Source of the DNA: Lachnospiraceae bacterium
Lineage (GTDB): Bacteria > Bacillota > Clostridia > Lachnospirales > Lachnospiraceae
Assembly: GCA_030825115.1 (NCBI GenBank)
Contig: JAPJQL010000001.1
Span: forward strand, 186,001 to 250,000
Direction of reading: 5' to 3'
Length of the DNA: 64,000 nt
This document shows positions 35,636 through 45,369 of the stretch, in pieces. A program made the position numbers and the translations under genes. Every line of letters begins with the position of its first letter. Position 1 is the stretch's first letter. Below the pieces are notes generated by a model. It was not told the origin of the DNA. It did not search any database and saw only the letters and a list, made by a program, of their open reading frames with translations.

Positions 35636-36295
35636 TTATGCCTGCTGCCAGTCAAGGCTCTGTTCTCCCTCGTCACCGCATTCCAGCTTGCTGACCGAAA
35701 CCTCGTATGCCACCCGCTTCTCGCACTCGGTCTCGCTGAGTTTTTTCGTGTATTCCCGGCTCTGCACGCGCCCCCATACGCGCACCCTGGTCCCTACCTC
35801 AAAGCCGGAAGCGTAGCGGGCATTCCTGCCCCAGGCGATGCAGGGGATGTAATCAGACTTTCCATACGGACGGTTCACCGCCAGCAGAAGGTCTGCGATT
35901 TCTCTGCCAAGAGGAGTTTTCCGGTATATGGGCATCTTACAGATATAACCGTCAAGGAAAATCTGGTTGGTCTTTGTATAATCGGTAAATTCCTCCATGA
36001 AATTGATCTCCCGCACAAATACCGACAGCACCAGGCGGTTTCTGGTCCCCTCATGCCGGTTGTAGGAGCGGAACTGCCCGATGGCCTCCACGGTACAGCC
36101 GCGGTAATCATCAGCCACATTGATCAGGCGCTCTGATATCATAAGCGGAATCACGTCCGCCTGTTCGCTGAGGCGGTTGACTGCCACATCCACTACATAG
36201 AATCCTTCTCCAAACACTTCATGGCTGAACGTAAATCCGGAAATGATCTCTCCGATCACACTTACCTTGTTATTCTCAATCACTTTTTCTGCCAT
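35636..36295 (-). CDS. Single-stranded DNA-binding-like protein with two OB-like halves
   Basis: A 219-residue protein. Residues about 110-205 match an SSB-type OB fold (TNQIFLDGYICKMPIYRKTP, then SDYIPCIAWGRNARYA and VRVWGRVQSRE). Residues about 8-100 also look like an OB fold (VSVIGEIISGFTFSHEVFGE, then VEAIGQFRSYN), giving a tandem arrangement unlike the single-OB housekeeping SSB. The acidic, flexible C-terminal tip typical of SSB is absent; it ends DWQQA. It may bind single-stranded DNA in repair or replication as an accessory protein. Terminator and typA follow on the same strand. Confidence 0.72.
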   Translation of the reverse strand: MAEKVIENNKVSVIGEIISGFTFSHEVFGEGFYVVDVAVNRLSEQADVIPLMISERLINVADDYRGCTVEAIGQFRSYNRHEGTRNRLVLSVFVREINFMEEFTDYTKTNQIFLDGYICKMPIYRKTPLGREIADLLLAVNRPYGKSDYIPCIAWGRNARYASGFEVGTRVRVWGRVQSREYTKKLSETECEKRVAYEVSVSKLECGDEGEQSLDWQQA

Positions 36296-36375
36296 AGTAC
36301 TTCTCTCTCCTCTTTCATTTACATTTTTGCTTTATCGCTATTAGTATATTTATGAGAGGAATGCCGGATTCATCA

Positions 36376-36420
36376 CAAAAAGAAGTCGTGAAATTCCGAC
36401 AGGAATCTCACGGCTTCTTT
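36376..36420 (-). terminator. Terminator after typA
   Basis: On the minus strand AAAGAAGCCGTGAGATTCC and GGAATTTCACGACTTCTTT form a long stem with a short loop and a T-rich end, 34 bases after the typA stop. Confidence 0.85.
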
Positions 36421-36453
36421 GATCTGTGTCATATATTGTCGGGCCGCTCCCGA

Positions 36454-38283
36454 TTATTTTTTCATGGAAGAACGCTTCCGAAGGGTCGGATCCAGGATTT
36501 TCTTGCGAATCCTCAGGTTCTCCGGCGTAATCTCAAGAAGTTCGTCGGTGTCGATAAATTCCAGGCACTGCTCTAAGCTCATGACTTTTTTCGGAGTCAG
36601 CTTCAGAGCCTCGTCCGCGCTGGAGGAACGGGTGTTGGTCAGCTTCTTGGTCTTGCAGACATTCACTTCGATGTCTTCTGCCTTCGGGTTCTGGCCGATG
36701 ATCATGCCAGAGTAAACCTTCTCGCCCGGACCTACAAAGAGGATGCCGCGCTCCTGGGCATTAAACAGGCCATAGGTGATCGTCTCACCGCTCTCATACG
36801 CAATCAGGGAACCGGTCTTTCTGTAGTTCAAATCGCCTTTGTAAGGGCCATAATCGTCAAAAATCGTATTGATGATCCCGTTTCCCTTGGTGTCGGTCAT
36901 AAATTCCCCGCGGTAGCCGATCAGGCCGCGGGACGGGATTGCAAACTCCAGACGGGTATATCCGCCGTTTGCAGGACTCATCCCCTGCAGCTCGCCTTTT
37001 CTCGAAGTCAGCTTCTGGATGACAGCGCCGGCAAACTCTTCCGGCACATCGATATAGGCAACCTCCATCGGCTCTAACTTCTGGTTTCTGTCGTTGTACT
37101 TATAAAGCACCTCTGCCTTGCTGACCGCAAACTCAAAACCTTCACGGCGCATATTCTCGATCAGGACAGACAGATGCAGCTCGCCGCGGCCGGAGACTTT
37201 AAAGCAGTCCGGAGACTCCGTCTCCTCCACACGCAGGCTGACGTCGGTGTTCAGCTCACGGAACAGCCGCTCACGGATATGGCGGGACGTGATGAACTTG
37301 CCCTCCTGACCGGCAAGGGGACTGTCATTGACCATAAAGTTCATGGCGATGGTCGGCTCGGAAATCTTCTGGAACGGGATCGCCTCCGGATTCTCTACGG
37401 AGCACAGCGTATCGCCGATATGCAGATCCGTAATGCCGGACACCGCCACGATGTCGCCGATCGTGGCTTCCTGTACCTCTACCTTGCTCAGACCGTCAAA
37501 CTGATAAAGCTTTCCAATCTTTACCTTGCGCATCTTGGACGGGTCATGATGGTTCACAAGAGCGCACTCCTGGTTCACCCGCACGGTCCCGTTGTCGATC
37601 TTGCCGACGCCGATCCTGCCCACATACTCGTTGTAATCGATCGTGCTGATCAGAACCTGGGTGTCTGCCTCCGGGTCGCCCTCCGGCGCCGGGATATAAT
37701 CGATGATCGTCTCAAACAGCGGACTCATATCCCTGCTCTCATCCGTCAGGTTCTTCTTGGCATAGCCGGATTTTGCGGAAGCAAAGATAAACGGGCAGTC
37801 TAACTGCTCATCGGATGCGTCAAGGTCCATAAACAGCTCCAGCACCTCGTCGATCACATCATCCGGTCTTGCCTCCGGCCGGTCGATCTTATTGATGCAC
37901 ACGATTACCGACAGATCCAGCTCCAGCGCTTTTTTCAGCACGAATTTGGTCTGGGGCATCGCGCCCTCAAATGCGTCTACCACAAGGATCACGCCGTTTA
38001 CCATCTTTAACACGCGCTCTACCTCGCCGCCGAAATCGGCATGTCCGGGCGTGTCGATGATATTGATCTTGGTATCTTTATAAAACACAGCCGTGTTCTT
38101 GGACAGGATCGTGATTCCGCGCTCGCGCTCGATATCATTGGAGTCCATGACACGTTCTGCCACTTCCTGATTCACGCGGAACACGCCGCTCTGCTTGAGC
38201 AGCTCGTCCACCAGGGTCGTTTTCCCATGGTCTACGTGGGCAATAATGGCAACATTTCTGACATTTTCTCTTTTCATTTTCAT
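36454..38283 (-). CDS. typA: Translational GTPase TypA/BipA
   Basis: A 609-residue ribosome-associated GTPase of the EF-G/Tet(M)-like class, involved in ribosome assembly and stress or cold growth. GTPase motifs are AHVDHGKTT near residue 15, DTPGHADFGGE near 75 and NKIDRPEA near 130. EF-G-like domains III and V follow and the C-terminal TypA-specific domain is present. The frame stays open far upstream, but ATG 38283 follows GAGGAAAA at a usable distance and gives the conserved N-terminus. An independent promoter (38370-38398) and a terminator-like hairpin (38311-38346) lie in its short leader, suggesting attenuation. Confidence 0.95.
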   Translation of the reverse strand: MKMKRENVRNVAIIAHVDHGKTTLVDELLKQSGVFRVNQEVAERVMDSNDIERERGITILSKNTAVFYKDTKINIIDTPGHADFGGEVERVLKMVNGVILVVDAFEGAMPQTKFVLKKALELDLSVIVCINKIDRPEARPDDVIDEVLELFMDLDASDEQLDCPFIFASAKSGYAKKNLTDESRDMSPLFETIIDYIPAPEGDPEADTQVLISTIDYNEYVGRIGVGKIDNGTVRVNQECALVNHHDPSKMRKVKIGKLYQFDGLSKVEVQEATIGDIVAVSGITDLHIGDTLCSVENPEAIPFQKISEPTIAMNFMVNDSPLAGQEGKFITSRHIRERLFRELNTDVSLRVEETESPDCFKVSGRGELHLSVLIENMRREGFEFAVSKAEVLYKYNDRNQKLEPMEVAYIDVPEEFAGAVIQKLTSRKGELQGMSPANGGYTRLEFAIPSRGLIGYRGEFMTDTKGNGIINTIFDDYGPYKGDLNYRKTGSLIAYESGETITYGLFNAQERGILFVGPGEKVYSGMIIGQNPKAEDIEVNVCKTKKLTNTRSSSADEALKLTPKKVMSLEQCLEFIDTDELLEITPENLRIRKKILDPTLRKRSSMKK

Positions 38284-38310
38284 AGTCTGTTTTTCCTCAG
38301 CATTTTCTTT

Positions 38311-38346
38311 AAAAAAGCTAAGGGCGAAAGAAATTTCATCCTTAGC
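38311..38346 (-). terminator. Terminator-like hairpin in the typA leader
   Basis: On the minus strand GCTAAGG (38346-38340) and CCTTAGC (38323-38317) enclose a 16-base loop and are followed by TTTTTT (38316-38311). It lies between the typA promoter and start codon, so it could attenuate typA. Alternatively it ends readthrough from yigZ. Confidence 0.65.
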
Positions 38347-38369
38347 TAAGTCAATCATCACAATATATA

Positions 38370-38398
38370 AATATAACATTATTAAGGAAAGAATGCAA
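38370..38398 (-). promoter_or_regulatory. Promoter of typA
   Basis: TTGCAT (38398-38393), 17-bp spacer, TATATT (38375-38370) on the minus strand. The predicted start is near 38363, giving a leader of about 80 nt that contains the hairpin. Confidence 0.65.
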
Positions 38399-38476
38399 GG
38401 ATAATCCTGCACAAAATCTGCGTAAAATCCGCCATTTCCTGCACATCCGCGTTCTTTTTCCGGTACAATCCCGATA

Positions 38477-39133
38477 TCAGCAGTCGAACAGCACCACTTC
38501 CTTTTCAAGGATTCCGTAATACAACGTTTCTGCCTCCTCGATGATGGCCTTCCCGTTCGTCTTTTCCGTCACCTGGTGGGTCAGCTCCGCGACCTGGCCT
38601 GCCGGTACCATGAGCGTGACCTTCACCTGTTCGGTATATGCCGTGTCCAGAATCGTAAGTCCCATCTGAGCCGCCACATACTGGATCTTTCCGATTCCAT
38701 TGTAATCGGTGGTGATCTCCACCCGGCTGCCCGGCTGCTTTTCCAGCACCGTGCTGTGCCGCAGCCCCTCCTGCACCGCGCCCGAATAAGCCCGCACCAG
38801 GCCGCCGGTGCCAAGAAGCGTCCCGCCGAAATAACGGGTCACCACCACACAGATATTGCGGATGCCCTCGCCCAACAGGACATCCAGCATCGGACGGCCC
38901 GCTGTCTGAGACGGTTCCCCGTCGTCGCTGCACCTTTGGATCTGTCCCCTCTCCCCCAGCACATAGGCAGAGCAGTTGTGCCTGGCATCCCAATATTTTT
39001 TCTTCATCTCCTCGATAAAGGCCGCCGCCTCTTCTTCCGTCTCCACCGGTCTTGTGGTGGCGATAAAGCGGGATTTTTTCTCAACGATCTCCCCCTCCCC
39101 GCCGCGGTAGAGAATCTTATAGCTTTCTGTCAT
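38477..39133 (-). CDS. YigZ/IMPACT-family protein
   Basis: A 218-residue protein of the YigZ family. The N-terminal IMPACT domain (about residues 10-130) has KKSRFIATTRPVETEEEAAA, HNCSAYVLGERG, DDGEPSQTAGRPM and the glycine-rich VVTRYFGGTLLGTGGLVRAY. The C-terminal domain (about 140-205) is the DUF1949 ferredoxin-like fold. Function is not settled; eukaryotic IMPACT binds the translation regulator GCN1 and bacterial forms are linked to translation or nucleic-acid binding. ATG 39133 follows CAGGA. Divergent from the class A PBP gene. Confidence 0.9.
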   Translation of the reverse strand: MTESYKILYRGGEGEIVEKKSRFIATTRPVETEEEAAAFIEEMKKKYWDARHNCSAYVLGERGQIQRCSDDGEPSQTAGRPMLDVLLGEGIRNICVVVTRYFGGTLLGTGGLVRAYSGAVQEGLRHSTVLEKQPGSRVEITTDYNGIGKIQYVAAQMGLTILDTAYTEQVKVTLMVPAGQVAELTHQVTEKTNGKAIIEEAETLYYGILEKEVVLFDC

Positions 39134-39234
39134 ATTTATCCTGAGCTCCTCATAATTTCCAGTTTTTTTCACATAATAAAATGATAACAGGATTCTTTCC
39201 ATCTGGCAAGCAGGAAGCGGCCGGAATCCTTAAG

Positions 39235-39263
39235 TTGAATTGTAGAGGGATATTTGATATAAT
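39235..39263 (+). promoter_or_regulatory. Promoter of the class A PBP gene
   Basis: TTGAAT (39235-39240), 17-bp spacer, perfect TATAAT (39258-39263), 46 bases before the start codon. Confidence 0.85.
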
Positions 39264-39309
39264 GATAGACAGGATTTTCTGCCACCAGGAAATCCCAAGG
39301 AGGAATTCT

Positions 39310-41994
39310 ATGAATTACGGAAAGAACGCGACAGAAAAAAAGATAAAGGCGGCAAACTCCAAAGCCGGCAAATACACTGCCAGGATTTTTCTGACCTTTT
39401 TTAAGACGTGCTTTATATTCTGCCTGTTTGGATGCCTTGTTTTGACAAGCGTGGGCGCCGGTATGTTCATGGGCATTATCGACAGCGCGCCGGATTTGAA
39501 TGTGGACAGCATCGTCCCCATCGGTTACGCGACTACCGTCTACGACAGCGCCGGCAACCTGACCGACACGCTGGTCATGGAAGGTTCCAACCGGGAGGAG
39601 GCCACGTTTGACGAACTGCCCAAGGATCTGATCAACGCTTTCGTGGCAATCGAGGACTCCCGTTTCTGGACTCACAACGGGATCGACCTGCGCTCCATCA
39701 CCCGCGCGGCAGTCGGAGTCCTGACCGGAGACAACCGGGGCGGCGGAAGTACGATCACCCAGCAGCTGATCAAAAATAATGTCTTCAACGGCGGTATGGA
39801 GACCAGCTTCGGCGCAAAGCTTGAGCGTAAACTTCAGGAACAGTACCTCGCCCTTCAGCTCACCAAATCGATGGACCGGGAACTGATCCTGACCAACTAT
39901 CTGAACACCATCAACCTTGGCAAGAACACGCTGGGCGTCAAAGTTGCGGCGCGCCGTTATTTTAATAAGGAAGTATCGGACCTGACCCTTTCTGAGGCGA
40001 CGGTCATCGCCGGCATCACCCAGAACCCGTCCCGACTGAACCCGATCAGCGGGCGGGAAAAGAACGAGGAAAAGCGGAAAGTCATCCTCCAGTACATGTT
40101 TGAACAAGGTTATATCAAAAAGGAGGAGCAGGAAGAAGCCCTCGCCGACAATGTATACGAGCGCATCCAGGATATCGATATGGTTTCCAAGGAAACCGCC
40201 ACGCCGTACAGCTATTTTACGGACGAACTGACCCAGCAGGTCAAGGATACCCTGATGGAAAAGCTGGGTTACACCGAGACCCAGGCCCACAACCTTCTCT
40301 ACAGCGGCGGTTTGGAGATCCACACCACGCAGGACCCTGCCATCCAGGCGATCGTGGACGAGGAGATCAACAACCCTGAGAATTATTCCGCAGCCCGCTA
40401 CTCCATCGAGTACCGCCTCTCCGTGACCCATGCGGACGGCACTACGGAACATTACTCCGAAGAAAGCATCAAGAGCTGGCATAAAAAAATCTTAAAGGAC
40501 CGGTACGACGGTCTTTACAACAGCGATGAGGCGATCCAGGAAGACATCGACGCCTACAAGGCCGCCCTGCTGAAAGAAGGCGACACCATCATCGGCGAGC
40601 GCCTGACAAAGACGCTGCAGCCCCAGGCATCCTTTGTCCTCATGGACCAGGCGACCGGGCAGGTCAAGGCGATCAGCGGCGGACGCGGACCAAAGACCGC
40701 CAGCCTGACTTTAAACAGGGCCACCAATACCAGGCGGCAGCCGGGTTCTACCTTCAAGGTCATCACGGCGTTTGCCCCCGCTCTTGACACCTGTGGGGCT
40801 ACACTGGGAACGGTATATTATGATTCTGTCTATACAGTCGGGAAGAAGACCTTCTCCAACTGGTACAGCCAGGGATATCTGGGGTACTCCAGCATCCGGG
40901 ACGGCATTATCTACTCGATGAACATCGTGGCAGTCCGCACCCTGATGGAGACGGTGACTCCGCAGCTCGGTGTGGAATATGCAGAAAACTTCGGCATTAC
41001 CACCCTGACCCCGACAGACTTAAACGCGGCTACGGCCCTGGGCGGACTGACCGACGGCGTGACCAACCTGGAGCTGACCGCAGCCTATGCCTCCATCGCC
41101 AATGGCGGCGTATATACAAAACCGGTGTTTTTCACAAAAATCCTGGACCACAACGGAAAGATCCTGATCAACAACGAGCCGGAGACACACCGGGTATTAA
41201 AGGATTCCACGGCATTCCTTCTGACGGATGCAATGGCTGGCTCCATGGTAAGCAACCGGAAGTTCGCACGCCCCGGCGTGAACGTCAACTCCACCAGCAC
41301 CCGCGCCAACATCCCGGGCATGTCCAATGCCGGAAAGAGCGGCACGACATCCAGCAACAATGATATCTGGTTTGTCGGCTATACCCCGTACTACACGGCG
41401 GGAATCTGGGCAGGCTGTGACAGCAACCAGAAGCTGACGGCGCAAAACGGCGGCACCTCCTTCCACAAGGATATCTGGCGTAAGATCATGACAAGAGTCC
41501 ATGAAGGATATTCAGACCCGGGCTTTGCCGTGCCGGACAGCATCGAGACTGCGGAGATCTGCCGCAAATCAGGCAAGCTGGCGATTCCGGGCGTCTGTGA
41601 CCAGGATCCCCGCGGCGACGCCACCTACACAGAGTATTTTGCAAAAGGCACGGTTCCGACGGAAGTGTGCAACACCCATGTCCGTGTGACGGTATGTTCC
41701 GTGACCGGGCTGCTTCCGACCGCCTACTGTCCCCGGACAACTATGATCCGGATGGCGATCCCTACCGGAGAGACAGGCTCTACAGATGATTCTGTCTTTG
41801 CCATGCCAACCGAATACTGCCCCGGACATGCAGCAGTGATCCTGGACCCGTCCCAGGAGGGAAGCGGGGAAGCTGAGACAGTAAGTCCCGGCGGACATGC
41901 AGGCGAAGGCCTTCCATTAGGTCCCGGCTATATCCCGCCAGGTTCCACTCTGCCCGGCAGCGGAGTTGGAGTTGTGGACGGTCCCGGCGCATAG
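39310..41994 (+). CDS. Class A penicillin-binding protein (PBP1A-type)
   Basis: An 894-residue bifunctional peptidoglycan synthase. A cytoplasmic tail and one membrane anchor (about residues 27-56) precede the GT51 glycosyltransferase domain, with catalytic Glu115 in AIEDSRFWTHNG and GGSTITQQLIKN near 145. The transpeptidase domain has STFK 480-483, SMN 536-538 and KSGT 676-679. After residue 740 a Cys-containing region (EICRKSGKLAIPGVCDQDP) and a Gly/Pro-rich tail follow, common in clostridial PBP1A. ATG 39310 follows AAGGAGG. It builds wall glycan outside the membrane; no operon partner is seen. Confidence 0.95.
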   Translation: MNYGKNATEKKIKAANSKAGKYTARIFLTFFKTCFIFCLFGCLVLTSVGAGMFMGIIDSAPDLNVDSIVPIGYATTVYDSAGNLTDTLVMEGSNREEATFDELPKDLINAFVAIEDSRFWTHNGIDLRSITRAAVGVLTGDNRGGGSTITQQLIKNNVFNGGMETSFGAKLERKLQEQYLALQLTKSMDRELILTNYLNTINLGKNTLGVKVAARRYFNKEVSDLTLSEATVIAGITQNPSRLNPISGREKNEEKRKVILQYMFEQGYIKKEEQEEALADNVYERIQDIDMVSKETATPYSYFTDELTQQVKDTLMEKLGYTETQAHNLLYSGGLEIHTTQDPAIQAIVDEEINNPENYSAARYSIEYRLSVTHADGTTEHYSEESIKSWHKKILKDRYDGLYNSDEAIQEDIDAYKAALLKEGDTIIGERLTKTLQPQASFVLMDQATGQVKAISGGRGPKTASLTLNRATNTRRQPGSTFKVITAFAPALDTCGATLGTVYYDSVYTVGKKTFSNWYSQGYLGYSSIRDGIIYSMNIVAVRTLMETVTPQLGVEYAENFGITTLTPTDLNAATALGGLTDGVTNLELTAAYASIANGGVYTKPVFFTKILDHNGKILINNEPETHRVLKDSTAFLLTDAMAGSMVSNRKFARPGVNVNSTSTRANIPGMSNAGKSGTTSSNNDIWFVGYTPYYTAGIWAGCDSNQKLTAQNGGTSFHKDIWRKIMTRVHEGYSDPGFAVPDSIETAEICRKSGKLAIPGVCDQDPRGDATYTEYFAKGTVPTEVCNTHVRVTVCSVTGLLPTAYCPRTTMIRMAIPTGETGSTDDSVFAMPTEYCPGHAAVILDPSQEGSGEAETVSPGGHAGEGLPLGPGYIPPGSTLPGSGVGVVDGPGA

Positions 41995-42015
41995 AAAAAA
42001 TCAAAAAATCACATC

Positions 42016-42053
42016 AAAATGGAGAGCAGTTTTTAATGACCGCTCTCCATTTT
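42016..42053. terminator. Bidirectional terminator between PBP1A and spoVAE
   Basis: Perfect 12-bp arms AAAATGGAGAGC (42016-42027) and GCTCTCCATTTT (42042-42053), flanked by A-rich and T-rich sequence, in the gap between convergent genes. Confidence 0.85.
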
Positions 42054-42072
42054 CATTCCTGTCATACAAAGT

Positions 42073-42426
42073 CTATTTCATCTTGGGCCGGAATATCAAA
42101 GCGCCCAGATATCCGAAGATCAGCGCTCCTGCGATTCCCGCCGAGCTTGCTGTCAGTCCGCCTTTAAAAATCCCGAGAAACCCATCTTCTCCGATTCCTT
42201 CCTTCACGCCTTTAAAGAGCGTGTTCCCAAATCCCAGCAGAGGGACGGATGCCCCCGCCCCTGCCCACTCGGCAAATGGCTCATACAGTCCTAAAAATCC
42301 AAGAATCGTCCCGCTGACCACCAAAAGGACCATCACCCGCCCTGGCATCAGTTTCGTCCTGTCCAAAAGGATCTGCACCAGTGCACAGATGATTCCGCCC
42401 ACTACAAATGCTTTTACAAATTCCAT
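42073..42426 (-). CDS. spoVAE: Stage V sporulation protein AE
   Basis: A 117-residue membrane protein (about three to four helices) of the SpoVAC/SpoVAE family. The N-terminus EFVKAFVVGGIICALVQILL resembles that of SpoVAC encoded upstream, and WAGAGASVPLLGFGNTLFKG matches the family core. SpoVA proteins form the channel that moves calcium-dipicolinate into the forespore and out at germination. It lies 12 bases after spoVAD and ends the split spoVA operon at a terminator. Confidence 0.93.
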   Translation of the reverse strand: MEFVKAFVVGGIICALVQILLDRTKLMPGRVMVLLVVSGTILGFLGLYEPFAEWAGAGASVPLLGFGNTLFKGVKEGIGEDGFLGIFKGGLTASSAGIAGALIFGYLGALIFRPKMK

Positions 42427-42438
42427 CGCTGTCTCCTC

Positions 42439-43449
<1,011 letters not shown>

Positions 43450-43488
43450 TTATGACTCCCTCCTGCTGTCGGCGTATTCGTTTTCTAT

Positions 43489-43518
43489 TACTTTGTCCGT
43501 TTTGCCCGGATTCTATAC
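43489..43518 (-). promoter_or_regulatory. Possible forespore (sigma-G/F-type) promoter of spoVAD-spoVAE
   Basis: On the minus strand GTATA (43518-43514), an 18-bp gap and CAAAGTA (43495-43489) resemble the sigma-G pattern GHATR and CATWWTA, with two mismatches in the -10. Position before spoVAD supports it; match strength is modest. Confidence 0.35.
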
Positions 43519-43539
43519 GCGCAATGGCAGCCGGCGATA

Positions 43540-43568
43540 TTGACTTTTCCGTCGGAATCTGTTAGGAT
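43540..43568 (+). promoter_or_regulatory. Promoter of the solute-binding lipoprotein gene
   Basis: TTGACT (43540-43545), 17-bp spacer, TAGGAT (43563-43568), 43 bases before the start codon. A normal vegetative-type promoter, unlike the flanking sporulation genes. Confidence 0.7.
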
Positions 43569-43611
43569 TTGATATATTAACTTGCTAAAGCATTAAAACA
43601 GGAGGGGTAAC

Positions 43612-45285
43612 ATGAAGAAAACACAAAAAACAATCATCTCACTGCTGACCGCAGCGGCAATGGCCGTATCGCTGTCTGCCTGCGGCGGCAGTTCCCAGAC
43701 ACCATCAGGCACATCGTCTTCCTCCGCTGAGACAGGTGCGACTGCCGCAGCGGCCGACGCCGGGGCTTCCATATCCCGTGAGACAGATATCACGGCTGCA
43801 GTTCCCGTGGACTTTACCACGATGGACCCGATGGATACCAGCGACACTTTGTCGGGAGGAATCCAGCGGATGATCATGGACGGTCTGTTCGGGTTTAACG
43901 ATAAAATGGAACTGATCCCGCTTCTCGCCACCGAATACACGGCCAATGATGACGCCACCGAATTTACGATAACGTTGAGAAAAGGCGTCTCCTTCACCGA
44001 TGGCACGCCGTGGAATGCCGAAGCCGCCAAAGCCAACCTGGACCGCTGGGGCGACAGTTCGCTCGGACTCAAGCGTACCACGCTGCTGTGCAATATCATC
44101 GACCATACCGACATTGTGGACGAATATACCGTAAATGTAAAATTGACGGAATCCTTCGGCGCGTTTATCAATACCCTGGCTCATCCGGCATGCGTCATCG
44201 TAAGCCCTAAAGTGATCGAAGCCGGTCCCGAAGCCTGTGCCTCGGCTCCGGTCGGTACCGGACAGTACAAATTTGTCGAATGGATTGCAGGCGAGACCAC
44301 AAAGCTGGAGCTGAATCCCGACTGGTGGGGATTTGATGCAGACATCTGCGGCGGAACCGCCCTGGCCGACGAAGATGCCGGTTTTCGGACCATCACCTTC
44401 CGCCCGGTCAGCGAAGATGCAACCCGTGTCGCCATGCTCCAGTCGGAAGATGCACAGGTCATCTGGCCGGTGCCGACCGAAAGTGTAACTGCCCTGGAAA
44501 AAGACGCTAACGTGACCGTCGGAAAAGGCGAGGGCATCGTAGTCCGCTTTTTGATGCTCAACACCCAGAAAGAGGTCTTTAAGGACAAAAGAGTCCGTCA
44601 GGCTGTCAACTATGCGCTCGACAAGGATGCGTATGTAGCCGTAGTCAAAAATGGGCTTGCCTCCGTGGCGACCTCAGTGATCGGACCTGCTACCAGTTTT
44701 TATAAAGCAAATACTCCTTACGAGTACAACGTGGAAAAAGCAAAGGAACTTCTTGCAGAGGCAGGATATCCGGACGGGATCAAATTTAACATGATGTATT
44801 CCAATACCTCATCCAACACAAAGCAGGCCGAGTTTTATAAACAGCAGCTCGCCAAAGCCGGTATCGAAGTAGAGCTGATCGGCCTTGAAAACGCCATCTT
44901 AAACCAGAGAGTTCAGGATACCAACGTTCCCGGATCCGAGGCCGAGGTCGATACCTATATCAGCGGCTGGTCTTCTTCCACCGGCGACGCAGACTGGGCG
45001 CTCCGTCCGCTCCTCTGTAAAGAGTCCGAGCCGCCGTCAAGCTATAATACCTGCTATTATGAAAATGAGGAGTTTGACAATCTGATCTTCAAAGCCCTCT
45101 CCACCGCCGACGAGACGGTACGTGCCGAGTGTTATGCAAAAGCCCAGGATATTGTATGGGAAGACTCCCCCATCGTCTCAATGGCAAATGACTTCAATAC
45201 ATGGGCAACCGGCAAAAATATATCAAACGTATCTATCTACCCGGATGGCGCTATCAATTTCCGGAATGGCAAGATGAGCAAATAG
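43612..45285 (+). CDS. Peptide/nickel-type ABC transporter solute-binding lipoprotein (orphan)
   Basis: A 557-residue extracytoplasmic lipoprotein of the SBP family 5 (DppA/OppA/NikA). The signal peptide ends in the lipobox LSAC near residue 23, then a Ser/Ala/Thr-rich linker. The fold is recognised by TTMDPMDTSDTLSGGIQRMI near the start, LRKGVSFTDGTPWNAEA near 125, and RVRQAVNYALDKDAYV near 325. It should bind peptides or similar small ligands. No permease or ATPase genes are next to it, so it must use a transporter encoded elsewhere or act as a sensor. It lies opposite to, and between, spoVAC and spoVAD. Confidence 0.9.
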   Translation: MKKTQKTIISLLTAAAMAVSLSACGGSSQTPSGTSSSSAETGATAAAADAGASISRETDITAAVPVDFTTMDPMDTSDTLSGGIQRMIMDGLFGFNDKMELIPLLATEYTANDDATEFTITLRKGVSFTDGTPWNAEAAKANLDRWGDSSLGLKRTTLLCNIIDHTDIVDEYTVNVKLTESFGAFINTLAHPACVIVSPKVIEAGPEACASAPVGTGQYKFVEWIAGETTKLELNPDWWGFDADICGGTALADEDAGFRTITFRPVSEDATRVAMLQSEDAQVIWPVPTESVTALEKDANVTVGKGEGIVVRFLMLNTQKEVFKDKRVRQAVNYALDKDAYVAVVKNGLASVATSVIGPATSFYKANTPYEYNVEKAKELLAEAGYPDGIKFNMMYSNTSSNTKQAEFYKQQLAKAGIEVELIGLENAILNQRVQDTNVPGSEAEVDTYISGWSSSTGDADWALRPLLCKESEPPSSYNTCYYENEEFDNLIFKALSTADETVRAECYAKAQDIVWEDSPIVSMANDFNTWATGKNISNVSIYPDGAINFRNGKMSK

Positions 45286-45323
45286 TCTTCATTCCTGAGG
45301 AACATACAAAAGATTACAAAAAT

Positions 45324-45351
45324 GCAGCAGACAGCGCCGCCTGTCTGCTGC
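45324..45351. terminator. Bidirectional terminator between the lipoprotein gene and spoVAC
   Basis: Perfect 11-bp arms GCAGCAGACAG (45324-45334) and CTGTCTGCTGC (45341-45351) with a 6-base loop. Flanks are A-rich on the left and moderately T-rich on the right. Confidence 0.8.
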
Positions 45352-45369
45352 TTCATTTCCGTCATTCCG

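Noticed and set aside
38284..38508. In-frame upstream extension of typA
   Set aside because: The extension crosses the promoter and terminator-like hairpin, lacks a ribosome site, and is absent from the TypA family.
39169..40482. 437-codon open frame on the minus strand opposite the class A PBP
   Set aside because: Antisense shadow of a strong gene, no ribosome site or domain.
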